A stretch of 64,000 nt of DNA, from NCBI RefSeq assembly GCF_031143425.1, contig NC_090447.1, forward strand, positions 847,173,760 through 847,237,759, given 5' to 3'. This DNA comes from Pleurodeles waltl (lineage: Eukaryota; Chordata; Amphibia; Caudata; Salamandridae). A program made the position numbers and the translations under genes. Numbering within the stretch: position 1 is the stretch's first letter; the number at the start of each line of letters is the position of its first letter. The notes beneath the pieces were generated by a model. The model was given only the letters and a program-made list of their open reading frames with translations, had not been told where the DNA came from and ran no database searches. Positions 22,810 to 31,473 of this stretch are shown here, piece by piece.

Positions 22810-24531
22810 TGCGAATCAAAAAAGTTCACGACCCCCGCATTGCAAAGGCCGTGAAGGGACACCTGTGTGCAAATCATTGAATGACTAACGGTAGTCTCAC
22901 ATTCGCTTCCGCTAAGAAAGATCTCTATTTCGCCGTTCAGACACTTGTAATCAGAGGGCAACTCCCACTCTTCTTTAATATAGATATCGCCCAGTCACTC
23001 GTACCTGCCCACGGTATGATGTATCATGCATTTCGAAAAACAAAAGGTGTAAATTGGCAGATTAATGATGCCATGTAGGAGCCATACAGTTGAAGGACAC
23101 TCTGCATCTGTGAAAGGCAGCTTTTCTAACTTCTCTATATACAGCATAGTGAAACTCGCTTCCCTTTTAGCCATCGTCTGGTGTTCTTTGGATAAATTAA
23201 AGCAGTGAACAAGTCACTTCAGTTAATATATTTCCATGGAATTCAGCTATTTTTCAATGTCTGTAACGTCCAACCTAACTGCATCATGGAACTCAGCTGA
23301 CTTTGTCCATGATATAAACGGGACATGTCTGTCTGAATGTATCTATCGCAGACGACACTATGTTTGTCAGTGAATAGATTCTGTTGGACAAAGTGTTCAT
23401 GCCGTTACCAACAACAGCTAAAGCCTTTTCTAAGTTTTCTCTATCTGCCAGAAGCGCGCAGCAGCTTCGATCTGAGAGAGCTTCCAGATCTCGTTGTACA
23501 TAGCATATATGAATCTTTTAGAGCGTGGATTAATAGGACCTAGCAAAAAGTCCTGCAAGTCCACACCTTTAGAAAGAGTGTTAAGATGTTCCTTTACTGT
23601 GGCTAACGTGTTACACTGCACCCATTGTTGGCACAGTTTACTCACACTATATGTTGTAACTATACCTGTGTTTTGACCCGAGATAAAGCGAGGGTCTGGC
23701 CGGCTAATCTTGAAACCCCCTGAGGAATTAAAAAAATTTGCTGACATCCATCGGTGTCCATTGGTCAAATTAACCACCCGCGGGGACTGGAAAGTGAAGA
23801 ATTATAACCACAAGCCTGAACCTCTGCATCTAGCTCTTCCTCTGTGACATTCAGGAAGAATTGCCAATCATTGAACTTTGCAGGTGTGGGGATACTGGGC
23901 GTGTTCAGTTCTTTTAATTTTGCTAACCCCAGACAGGATGTCTGTTGAATGGTGTCATTTAAAAAGATCATTTGGACAGGTATCAGGCATGCGCTAAATA
24001 AAGCTTCCCCTGTATTTGCCAATCTTGTGTTCCCCATACAATTTTTAAATCAACAGTGTTCTTCCAGTATTCATAACCTTCAACTGTAAGACGGGAAACA
24101 AAGGACTCTGAATAAATCAGCTTTGTGTCAGTTAGCAACATTTTCCTAATTTTTAAAGGAGGCAACTTGAAATAATATGACGCTGAATTTTTTGTGGCAT
24201 GCCCAGTGAAATAAGTGAACTTGTCTAAATAGTGTTTCGGGGTCCCCACTGGTGGTGTAGAACAGTGTTCCCACTGTGTGAAGTTAAGTACAGGTCTGTG
24301 TCTAGTAGCACGGTGCAGATAGTAATGTCCCCAGTTATTATAACAGAACATTTCCCTATAATTCATTGTATGTCTATATACATCATCATTTTAAAACACT
24401 GAATAGTCCTTCATTTCAGTTAACATAGAATCAACTGTCGGGACATCTCAATCATCAGATACAACACCAAGTGTAATGACATCTGTCATAGAAATTTTGA
24501 ATACATATGGAATTTGAATGACCTCAGTAGG
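22810..24531 (-). pseudogene. FLERV-A env, 3' part (surface and transmembrane regions)
   Basis: The downstream portion of the envelope gene, read on the minus strand, separated from its start by the Gmr1 insertion. Segments at 23983-24366, 23765-24037 and 23430-23777 are clearly related to FLERV-B Env over the same order (for example a YEYW..TVDLK..WGTQDWQIQG stretch in A and its match in B). Frames change several times and there are stops, so it is dead. The transmembrane end is badly eroded or deleted (22810-23400). Env would mediate receptor binding and fusion; here it is only a fossil. Confidence 0.8.
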
Positions 24532-24536
24532 CCCGT
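24532..24536 (+). repeat. Gmr1 target-site duplication, left
   Basis: CCCGT immediately before the TGTAGG start of the 5' LTR; repeated exactly at 30785-30789 after the 3' LTR. FLERV-B has a single uninterrupted version of this env site near 49095-49105. Confidence 0.95.
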
Positions 24537-25532
24537 TGTAGGAGAGCGCCGGAGGAAGCCCAATCATGGCGCTCTCCGAACGCCTCGCCGGATCGACAAC
24601 CCCGTCGTCATGGAGACGCATCGGGAAGGAGACGGAAGTCGGCCCCGGAGTTCCGGGTTGCCGAGAGTGAAGAAGGGCACGGCGGGACGAGACGGGACTC
24701 CTCCTCAGGACGTAAGACGGACCCCGAGGGAGAGACGACCGGAAAGCGCGAGACGGAGAGAAACGGAGAGCCAGACGCCCGAGAGGAGACGGAGAGAAGC
24801 GTCAACCCGGAATACCCAGGAAGAGAGACGGAAGAAAGGACGGAAGAGCCACCCCGAGAGGAGACGGAGGACGCGACAGCCTGCCACGGCCCAGGAGGGT
24901 CGTGGCTGGACAAGGTACGTGCCTTAGTAAAGGGCCACAGCAGAACCCAGGGAAGGGGAAGGGTAGGAGGAGAGGGGAGGACTAGAAGGGGGAGGAAAGG
25001 GGAGGAAGGGAGACAGGGTGACTACCTCTAAAGGGGGAGCGCCTGAGGCGGGGCAAGTTCCCTGGGCACCCTAACAACCACGTATACTGCTGACACTAGG
25101 AAAGAAACCCACTCACCTCCCCACTAAAATGGATAGAGTAACCCTTCCGTCACTCCCCCCCCCTTTCTTATTTCACCTCCTCTCCCATACCCCCACACAG
25201 AACCAAAACCGTGCTTACCCTCCCCATTTACCGGCTGCCACCTTGTTTTTGTTCTTCCGAGGAAACCTGCCGCCAAGATACCGGAACACGCCACCTGGAA
25301 GGAAAAGGAAAGGAAAGGAATAAGCAACCCACCTGAGACGGATAGAGACCAGAGAGGGAGAAAAGGAAAGGAAAACAGAACCCAGAACTACCGGTTACTC
25401 ACAGACTGTTCTAAGTTATTCTCCCCCTTTTCTACCGCCAAGAACAATAAAAAGCACGTAAACCCCTATAAAGGGTAGTTAACCTCAGTGTTTGTGTCCT
25501 CTATCACCCCTACACCGCACCCATCGCCTACA
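24537..25532 (+). repeat. Gmr1 5' LTR
   Basis: 996 bp, TGTAGG...CCTACA. Differences from the 3' LTR: one extra C near 24661, T versus C near 24799, T versus A near 25131, and T versus C near 25227. The first 600 bases are GA-rich. A perfect 10-bp inverted repeat (24541-24550 with 24568-24577) sits at the very start. AATAAA is at 25446-25451 and TATAAA at 25467-25472. Because the AATAAA lies upstream of the TATA-like box, the two cannot both define a normal terminally repeated transcript, so one is probably not used. Arg-rich frames in the LTR are not taken as genes. Confidence 0.95.
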
Positions 25533-25533
25533 G

Positions 25534-25552
25534 TGGTGTCAGAAGTGGGATT
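25534..25552 (+). promoter_or_regulatory. Gmr1 primer-binding site (tRNA-Leu)
   Basis: TGGTGTCAGAAGTGGGATT, one base after the LTR, complements the 3' end (with CCA) of a vertebrate tRNA-Leu of the CAA type over 19 bases. The match was made from recall of the tRNA sequence. Confidence 0.8.
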
Positions 25553-25568
25553 GGACAGATACGGGATA

Positions 25569-28484
25569 ATGGAGGACAAGTCCAGCATGGAAGAAATGAT
25601 TAAGCAGTTGGCCGAAGGGCAGCGCCATCTCCAGCTAGTCTGGGAAGCCCAGCAACGAGAGGCCAAGGAGGATAGGGAGGCCCTACAGTCGGCATTGAAA
25701 AGCCAGGCCACCATTATGGCCAATAATCAGCTAGTTCATGAGACTGCCATACAAAAGCTGACCGACACTATAGCCGCAAGTAAGGTGCATCCCAATGTGC
25801 CAAGTTCAGTCCTACAAAAATACCAAGAAGGAGAAGACCCTGACTCGTTTTTTACGAACTTTGAGAGAGTCGCTTCCAGTGCTCAATGGCCGGCAGAGAG
25901 GTGGGGTCAGTATATAGCTCCCCTCCTGACAGGAACCCCCCAATCCGCTTATCAGGCCGCAAACCCAGGAGGTGTCACCCCGTATGCCGAGATAAAGAAG
26001 AGTATTTTGGAACGAGTCGGACATGATGTCGAATACTATAGAACTAGATTCCGGAAAGTAAGATGGGGACCCCATGAAGACCCTCGGACATACTATTACC
26101 GGGTGAAGGATCTAGGGTTGAAGTGGCTGGGACCACTAGGAGCGGAACGTGAGGACATAATTAAGGTGATTATTCTGGAGCAGTATCTAGATTCCCTACC
26201 GCCCCATACCCGACACTGGATCCGACAACACCCCAATATAGATACTGAGACAGCGGTTGATCTAGCTTGTGCTTATCACAGATCGGGAGAGGGTAAACCA
26301 CAACCCGTCCGCCCCATGGGGAAACCACCAATAACCCCTACTCAATTCCACACACGACGAGCAACCGAAGAGACCGGCCTACCTAGAAACCCGGAGAGAA
26401 GCCCGATGCAGCAACCCCAATGTTTTAACTGTGGGGAGTGGGGCCATATCGCTCGTGGATGTCCCAGAAAGCAGGAGGGTATAGAGCCAATGGAGATAGG
26501 CATGACTAGAGGCAGAGTCTTATGCCTAGGAAAGAGTGGGGTGTCCTTCAAATACCCCCTGATGGTCAACGGAAAACTTGTTATGGCCTTAATTGACTCC
26601 GGGTGTAGTCAGTCAGTAGTCCGACGTAGTCTGATTCACCAGATACCACCCCCTGAGGACCAATGGGTTACGATATGCTGTGTTCATGGAGATCGAGCCC
26701 AGTATCCGCTTCTCAACATAGACATAGGCTGGGACGGACATATAGACAGTCTGCCTGTGGGGCTCATGGACAACCTAATAGAGGAATGTGTAATAGGAAC
26801 GGACTATCAAAGGTTCGACGACCTCTTAGACAGGACCAGACAGAAAAACCCAGTGGACAACTGGTGGGGTGACGCGCCATTCCGAGATGATGCTATACCT
26901 AGCCATCCCACTAGACGGAAGCTAACACGAAAGGAGAGGAGAACGGAGAAACAGAGATACGCCTGGCAACAGGACCAACAAAACAAAGAAGGGGTCATGG
27001 CCCTCCTAGACGCAGCCCCCACATCGTTTAGGATGAGTCAACACGAGGATCCCACCTTAAAACATGCTTGGAAAAATGCTAAAACCGCCTCAACTGGAGA
27101 GGTAGGTCCTTACTTCTTGACCTCAAAAGATCTGTTATATAGGGTCACCACCAAAACAAATGGGGAGAAAAGACAGCTCGTCGTTCCCGAATCCTACCGA
27201 ACCCAGATACTCTTCCTAGCCCACAACCAACCAGGGGGAGGACATTGTGGCAGGGAGAAAACAGAAGAATACTTACTCAGGCGGTTTTACTGGCCGGGAG
27301 TATATGCCCATATCAGAAGGTACTGCGCTCAATGTCCTAAGTGCCAACTTGTGGAGCCAGGAACCCTCCGTAAAGCACCGTTGCAACCCCTACCTCTGAT
27401 TGATATACCATTCAAACGGGTCGGTATGGACATAGTTGGTCCTCTTTTACCGTCTAGTAAAGGGCATACCCACATTCTCGTGCTCGTAGACTACGCAAGT
27501 AGGTACCCCGAGGCCATTCCCCTTTCCAGCACCACTACGAAAAACGTAGCACAAGCTATGATATCTTTCTTTTCCCGGGTAGGATTTCCCGAAGAAGTCC
27601 TTACGGACCAGGGAACCCCATTCATCTCAGGACTAATGAAACAAATCTGTACATCCCTAGGGGTTCAACAGATAAAAACATCTGTCTACCATCCCCAAAC
27701 AGATGGATTGGTCGAACGGTATAATCGCACCATAAAAACCCTTTTAAGGAAAGTGGTGAATGAGACAGGTAAGGACTGGGATCAGAAGCTTCCCCTAGTA
27801 TTGTACGCGATAAGGACACATGAACAATCCTCCACTGGGCATAGCCCGTTTGAACTGGTATTTGGGAGACAACCAAGAAACCTTCTAGATATGGCAGTGG
27901 AACTCTGGGAGGAGGAGGAGAACGAAGAACGTCCTATCCTAGACTATGTCCATAAGCTAAAAACCCAACTCCAATCAGTATGGGAGGACGTAAGGCAGCA
28001 TCTAACAGAAGCCCAAAATAACCAAAAGACTTACTATGACCAGGGTACCAAACTCAGGATCTTACAACCCAATGACAAAGTGTTAATCCTCAGGCCCACC
28101 TCAGAGCACAAATTAATTGCCAAATGGCAGGGACCATACAAAATCATAAAAAGAGTTACCCCCGTTACCTATTTATTAGAATTAAGAGATAATCCGAGGC
28201 GAACCCAGATTTACCACATTAACCTATTAAAGAAATGGGAAGAACCCGCAAGCAATAACTTAGCATTAGCGAGGGGATGTCTGATCACGCCGACTCAACC
28301 TTTAGGGTTGGAATTGTGCCCCACCTCACTGTATGACCCTCAACAGCTCCCCAAAATCAGTGAGTCCCTTTCCGAGATAGAGACCCGACAAATGACGGAG
28401 TTAGTCCACCGTCATGCCTATTTTTTTTCTGAACTACCGGGGAAAACAGCACTGGTCCAGCATCACATTAGAACCCCGGAATGA
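25569..28484 (+). CDS. Gmr1 Gag-protease-integrase polyprotein
   Basis: 971 codons from the ATG at 25569, the first after the primer site; the frame is open further upstream into the LTR but that part precedes the primer site. Domains by residue: coiled-coil-rich N-terminus (1-75); capsid (about 85-240) with a SCAN-like second half (LEQYLDSLPP then HWIRQHP, 203-224); a CCHC zinc knuckle (C285, C288, H293, C298); aspartic protease with DSG (D343); an integrase His/Cys zinc site (about 552-592); integrase core with D621, D680, E716, the last two separated by 35 residues; and a GPY/F-type module (WQGPY, about 857). It forms particles, cleaves the polyprotein and inserts cDNA. It ends at TGA 28482-28484; the reverse transcriptase follows in the same frame. 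Apart from that stop no break is seen. Either the stop is a recent mutation or it is suppressed during translation. Confidence 0.93.
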   Translation: MEDKSSMEEMIKQLAEGQRHLQLVWEAQQREAKEDREALQSALKSQATIMANNQLVHETAIQKLTDTIAASKVHPNVPSSVLQKYQEGEDPDSFFTNFERVASSAQWPAERWGQYIAPLLTGTPQSAYQAANPGGVTPYAEIKKSILERVGHDVEYYRTRFRKVRWGPHEDPRTYYYRVKDLGLKWLGPLGAEREDIIKVIILEQYLDSLPPHTRHWIRQHPNIDTETAVDLACAYHRSGEGKPQPVRPMGKPPITPTQFHTRRATEETGLPRNPERSPMQQPQCFNCGEWGHIARGCPRKQEGIEPMEIGMTRGRVLCLGKSGVSFKYPLMVNGKLVMALIDSGCSQSVVRRSLIHQIPPPEDQWVTICCVHGDRAQYPLLNIDIGWDGHIDSLPVGLMDNLIEECVIGTDYQRFDDLLDRTRQKNPVDNWWGDAPFRDDAIPSHPTRRKLTRKERRTEKQRYAWQQDQQNKEGVMALLDAAPTSFRMSQHEDPTLKHAWKNAKTASTGEVGPYFLTSKDLLYRVTTKTNGEKRQLVVPESYRTQILFLAHNQPGGGHCGREKTEEYLLRRFYWPGVYAHIRRYCAQCPKCQLVEPGTLRKAPLQPLPLIDIPFKRVGMDIVGPLLPSSKGHTHILVLVDYASRYPEAIPLSSTTTKNVAQAMISFFSRVGFPEEVLTDQGTPFISGLMKQICTSLGVQQIKTSVYHPQTDGLVERYNRTIKTLLRKVVNETGKDWDQKLPLVLYAIRTHEQSSTGHSPFELVFGRQPRNLLDMAVELWEEEENEERPILDYVHKLKTQLQSVWEDVRQHLTEAQNNQKTYYDQGTKLRILQPNDKVLILRPTSEHKLIAKWQGPYKIIKRVTPVTYLLELRDNPRRTQIYHINLLKKWEEPASNNLALARGCLITPTQPLGLELCPTSLYDPQQLPKISESLSEIETRQMTELVHRHAYFFSELPGKTALVQHHIRTPE

Positions 28485-29777
28485 AAAGTAGTACGACAAC
28501 GACCTTATCGAATTCCCGAGGCAAGGAAAACCCTCATAGAAGAGGAAGTCGATAAAATGTTGCGTTTAGGAGTTATTGAAACCTCTACCAGCCCATGGTG
28601 TTCTCCGATTGTCATAGTGCCGAAGCCGGATGGCTCTATCCGCTTCTGCATTGACTTCCGGAAGCTCAATGAGATATCCCTTTTTGATACATACCCCATT
28701 CCTCGGGTAGATGAAGTCTTGGAGAAGATAGGGCAAGCCCGATATATGACTACTATTGATCTGACAAAGGGGTATTGGCAGATCCCCTTAGCACCCTCGG
28801 ACAAAGAAAAAACGGCGTTCGTATCCCCTTCAGGCCTGTATCAATTCACGGTGCTCCCTTTCGGGCTTCATGGTGCCCCAGCAACGTTCCAACGACTAAT
28901 GGATCAACTACTAAGACCCTACCATGATTTTACAGCCGCATATCTTGATGATATTGTTATTTTTTGTTCTACCTGGTCTACCCACCTCCTTCACCTGGAT
29001 AAAGTGTTCTCCGCACTATCCGCAGCCGGGCTTACCGCCAACCCAAAAAAATGTGTACTAGGGCAGACCCAGATAGCCTACCTAGGTTACGTTATTGGGA
29101 ATGGGCTCTTGAGTCCCCAAAAGGATAAAGTAGCCACCATTCGACAGATTCCCCTCCCTACCACAAAGAAGGAACTTCGCTCCTTTCTGGGGCTAGTTGG
29201 ATACTATCGAAGGTTCATCCCTCAATACTCTACTATCACAGCCCCCCTTACGGACCTCTTAAAAAAACAATATCCGACGGTCCTACCTCCTTTTTCCCCC
29301 TCCCAACTTCAGGGATTCCAGTGGCTCAAGGAAGCCCTTACAACCGAACCAGTATTGCGTTGTCCCGATTTTGCCAGGCCCTTCCATCTTTTTACGGACG
29401 CATCCAATGTCGGGTTAGGGGCCGTGTTGGCACAACCTGACCGCCAGGGACATGAACATCCGATAGTCTACATCAGTAGGAAGCTATTACCTAGGGAAAC
29501 GAACTACCCCACTATAGAAAAGGAATGTTTAGCCATTAAATGGGCAATCGAATGTTTGCAGTATTACCTCCTGGGACGCCCATTCATCCTCTTCACCGAT
29601 CATGCGCCTTTGACATGGTTGGCTTCCCATAAAGACACCAATTCCAGAGTACTCCGCTGGTTCCTTGAACTGCAACCCTTTACTTTTCAGATCCGCCATA
29701 TCCCTGGGGCTCGCCAATGTCCCGCAGACTTCCTCTCCCGCTGCCCTGACTCCTCGGGCCTATACCAGTCCCGATAG
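28485..29777 (+). CDS. Gmr1 reverse transcriptase-RNase H
   Basis: A continuation in the same frame after the TGA, open to the TAG at 29775-29777. The first ATG is at 28557, but 24 codons between the stop and this ATG (including RQRPYRIPEAR) match the usual start of gypsy reverse transcriptase, so the domain really begins at 28485 and this is not an independent gene. Counting from the ATG: SPWCSPIVIVPKPDGS (12-27), the palm aspartate in TTIDLTKGYWQ (65-75), LPFG (100-103), catalytic YLDD (129-132), LGYV (176-179), a SFLGLVGYYRRF block (209-220), and RNase H with D281 (FTDAS), E323, D348 (FTDHA) and ADFLSR near 390. All key residues are present. It copies element RNA into DNA using the tRNA-Leu primer. 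A polypurine tract and 3' LTR follow directly, with no integrase downstream. Confidence 0.93.
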   Translation, partial: KVVRQRPYRIPEARKTLIEEEVDKMLRLGVIETSTSPWCSPIVIVPKPDGSIRFCIDFRKLNEISLFDTYPIPRVDEVLEKIGQARYMTTIDLTKGYWQIPLAPSDKEKTAFVSPSGLYQFTVLPFGLHGAPATFQRLMDQLLRPYHDFTAAYLDDIVIFCSTWSTHLLHLDKVFSALSAAGLTANPKKCVLGQTQIAYLGYVIGNGLLSPQKDKVATIRQIPLPTTKKELRSFLGLVGYYRRFIPQYSTITAPLTDLLKKQYPTVLPPFSPSQLQGFQWLKEALTTEPVLRCPDFARPFHLFTDASNVGLGAVLAQPDRQGHEHPIVYISRKLLPRETNYPTIEKECLAIKWAIECLQYYLLGRPFILFTDHAPLTWLASHKDTNSRVLRWFLELQPFTFQIRHIPGARQCPADFLSRCPDSSGLYQSR

Positions 29778-29789
29778 TGGGAAGGGGTG
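29778..29789 (+). promoter_or_regulatory. Gmr1 polypurine tract
   Basis: TGGGAAGGGGTG directly abutting the TGTAGG start of the 3' LTR; the coding frame ends just upstream. Confidence 0.8.
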
Positions 29790-30784
29790 TGTAGGAGAGC
29801 GCCGGAGGAAGCCCAATCATGGCGCTCTCCGAACGCCTCGCCGGATCGACAACCCCGTCGTCATGGAGACGCATCGGGAAGGAGACGGAAGTCGGCCCCG
29901 GAGTTCCGGGTTGCGAGAGTGAAGAAGGGCACGGCGGGACGAGACGGGACTCCTCCTCAGGACGTAAGACGGACCCCGAGGGAGAGACGACCGGAAAGCG
30001 CGAGACGGAGAGAAACGGAGAGCCAGACGCCCGAGAGGAGACGGAGAGAAGCGCCAACCCGGAATACCCAGGAAGAGAGACGGAAGAAAGGACGGAAGAG
30101 CCACCCCGAGAGGAGACGGAGGACGCGACAGCCTGCCACGGCCCAGGAGGGTCGTGGCTGGACAAGGTACGTGCCTTAGTAAAGGGCCACAGCAGAACCC
30201 AGGGAAGGGGAAGGGTAGGAGGAGAGGGGAGGACTAGAAGGGGGAGGAAAGGGGAGGAAGGGAGACAGGGTGACTACCTCTAAAGGGGGAGCGCCTGAGG
30301 CGGGGCAAGTTCCCTGGGCACCCTAACAACCACGTATACTGCTGACACTAGGAAAGAAACCCACTCACCTCCCCACTAAAAAGGATAGAGTAACCCTTCC
30401 GTCACTCCCCCCCCCTTTCTTATTTCACCTCCTCTCCCATACCCCCACACAGAACCAAAACCGTGCTTACCCTCCCCACTTACCGGCTGCCACCTTGTTT
30501 TTGTTCTTCCGAGGAAACCTGCCGCCAAGATACCGGAACACGCCACCTGGAAGGAAAAGGAAAGGAAAGGAATAAGCAACCCACCTGAGACGGATAGAGA
30601 CCAGAGAGGGAGAAAAGGAAAGGAAAACAGAACCCAGAACTACCGGTTACTCACAGACTGTTCTAAGTTATTCTCCCCCTTTTCTACCGCCAAGAACAAT
30701 AAAAAGCACGTAAACCCCTATAAAGGGTAGTTAACCTCAGTGTTTGTGTCCTCTATCACCCCTACACCGCACCCATCGCCTACA
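29790..30784 (+). repeat. Gmr1 3' LTR
   Basis: 995 bp, nearly identical to 24537-25532. AATAAA is at 30698-30703 and TATAAA at 30719-30724; the terminal 10-bp inverted repeat is at 29794-29803/29821-29830. It is followed by the CCCGT duplication at 30785-30789. Confidence 0.95.
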
Positions 30785-31372
30785 CCCGTATTTATCAAAT
30801 GTGACATTGTCCCACACAATACCATCAGGAATTGGCACAGCTGAAATGTTCACAAAGGACAAGTCTTTTCGGACCTTATGTGAGGAATGATGGGGAGTTA
30901 AGACTTCATCCACAAGCTTAACTGAGGAGCGTTCAGGAAGGTAATGACCATTTATAAGTAAAAAGAAAACAGTCACAAACCCAATCCATGGAAACAATAC
31001 AAAAAATGTCAGACAGAACCATAAATAGTTCCATGGGTCAATTAAATAGTTATTTTTAAGCCATAGGTGCACCTTACATGTCTTTGATACATTTTCAATT
31101 GCTGGAGTGGATGAGTCTGAAGAAGAGTCATCAATGTCAATGAAATAACCAGAGGCAGTCTCTACAAAAACGGGAGAAGGTGCATTACTGGTAGATTGAT
31201 CCACTTCACATGGAGGCTTATGGTAGACGGTGTCATCAGTCTGTGTAGTGTTGCTGTAAAAAACAGCCAAATATTGGACAGGTGCTGTCGTTGATGCAGT
31301 AACTTGAATCAGCAAGAGCTCATTTTCCACCCTCCCCATGGTCGAGGAGGTGTTTGAAACATGGTTGGACAT
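30785..31372 (-). pseudogene. FLERV-A env, 5' part (leader and start of surface subunit)
   Basis: The start of the envelope gene on the minus strand, from the ATG at 31370-31372 to the Gmr1 insertion. It encodes an N-terminal cytoplasmic-type stretch rich in acidic and Ser residues. A strongly hydrophobic anchor follows (WFCLTFFVLFPWIGFVTVFF, about 30970-31030), then a basic cleavage-like site (HKVRKD). A long leader with an internal membrane anchor and a basic cleavage site is how foamy Env begins. The frame is open for 190 codons, but it is cut off by the retrotransposon and the remainder at 22810-24531 is decayed. Confidence 0.85.
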
Positions 31373-31473
31373 TGTTATGTAGTCCGAAGTAGCGTTTGTT
31401 GAGTCTACTTTGAAGAGGTATGTCCTGTTGGGTAGTGAGAGGGAATGGGGAACTACTCAAGGGACCTCAGGGT

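Larger units (their letters stand above)
24537..30784 (+). mobile_element. Gmr1-type Ty3/gypsy LTR retrotransposon
   Basis: A complete 6248-bp LTR retrotransposon inserted in FLERV-A env in antisense orientation. It has two ~995-bp LTRs with TG...CA ends, a CCCGT 5-bp duplication, a tRNA-Leu primer site and a polypurine tract. It has one long coding frame interrupted by a single TGA. The order of domains is gag, protease, integrase, reverse transcriptase, RNase H. Integrase before reverse transcriptase is the Ty1/copia order, but all domains are Ty3/gypsy-like; this combination is the mark of the Gmr1 group described from fish. There is no env gene. LTRs differ by three substitutions and one indel, so it is recent. 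Confidence 0.93.

Noticed and set aside
24514..24927. Arg/Glu-rich frames of 130-154 codons in both Gmr1 LTRs
   Set aside because: They arise from GA-rich LTR DNA, differ between the LTRs because of a single-base indel, and have no domain.
25488..25568. Upstream extension of Gmr1 Gag into the LTR
   Set aside because: It would begin in the LTR and read through the primer-binding site; the ATG at 25569 is the first after it.
28557..28559. ATG as independent start of the Gmr1 reverse transcriptase
   Set aside because: Conserved RT sequence lies upstream of it in the same frame, so the domain starts right after the TGA.
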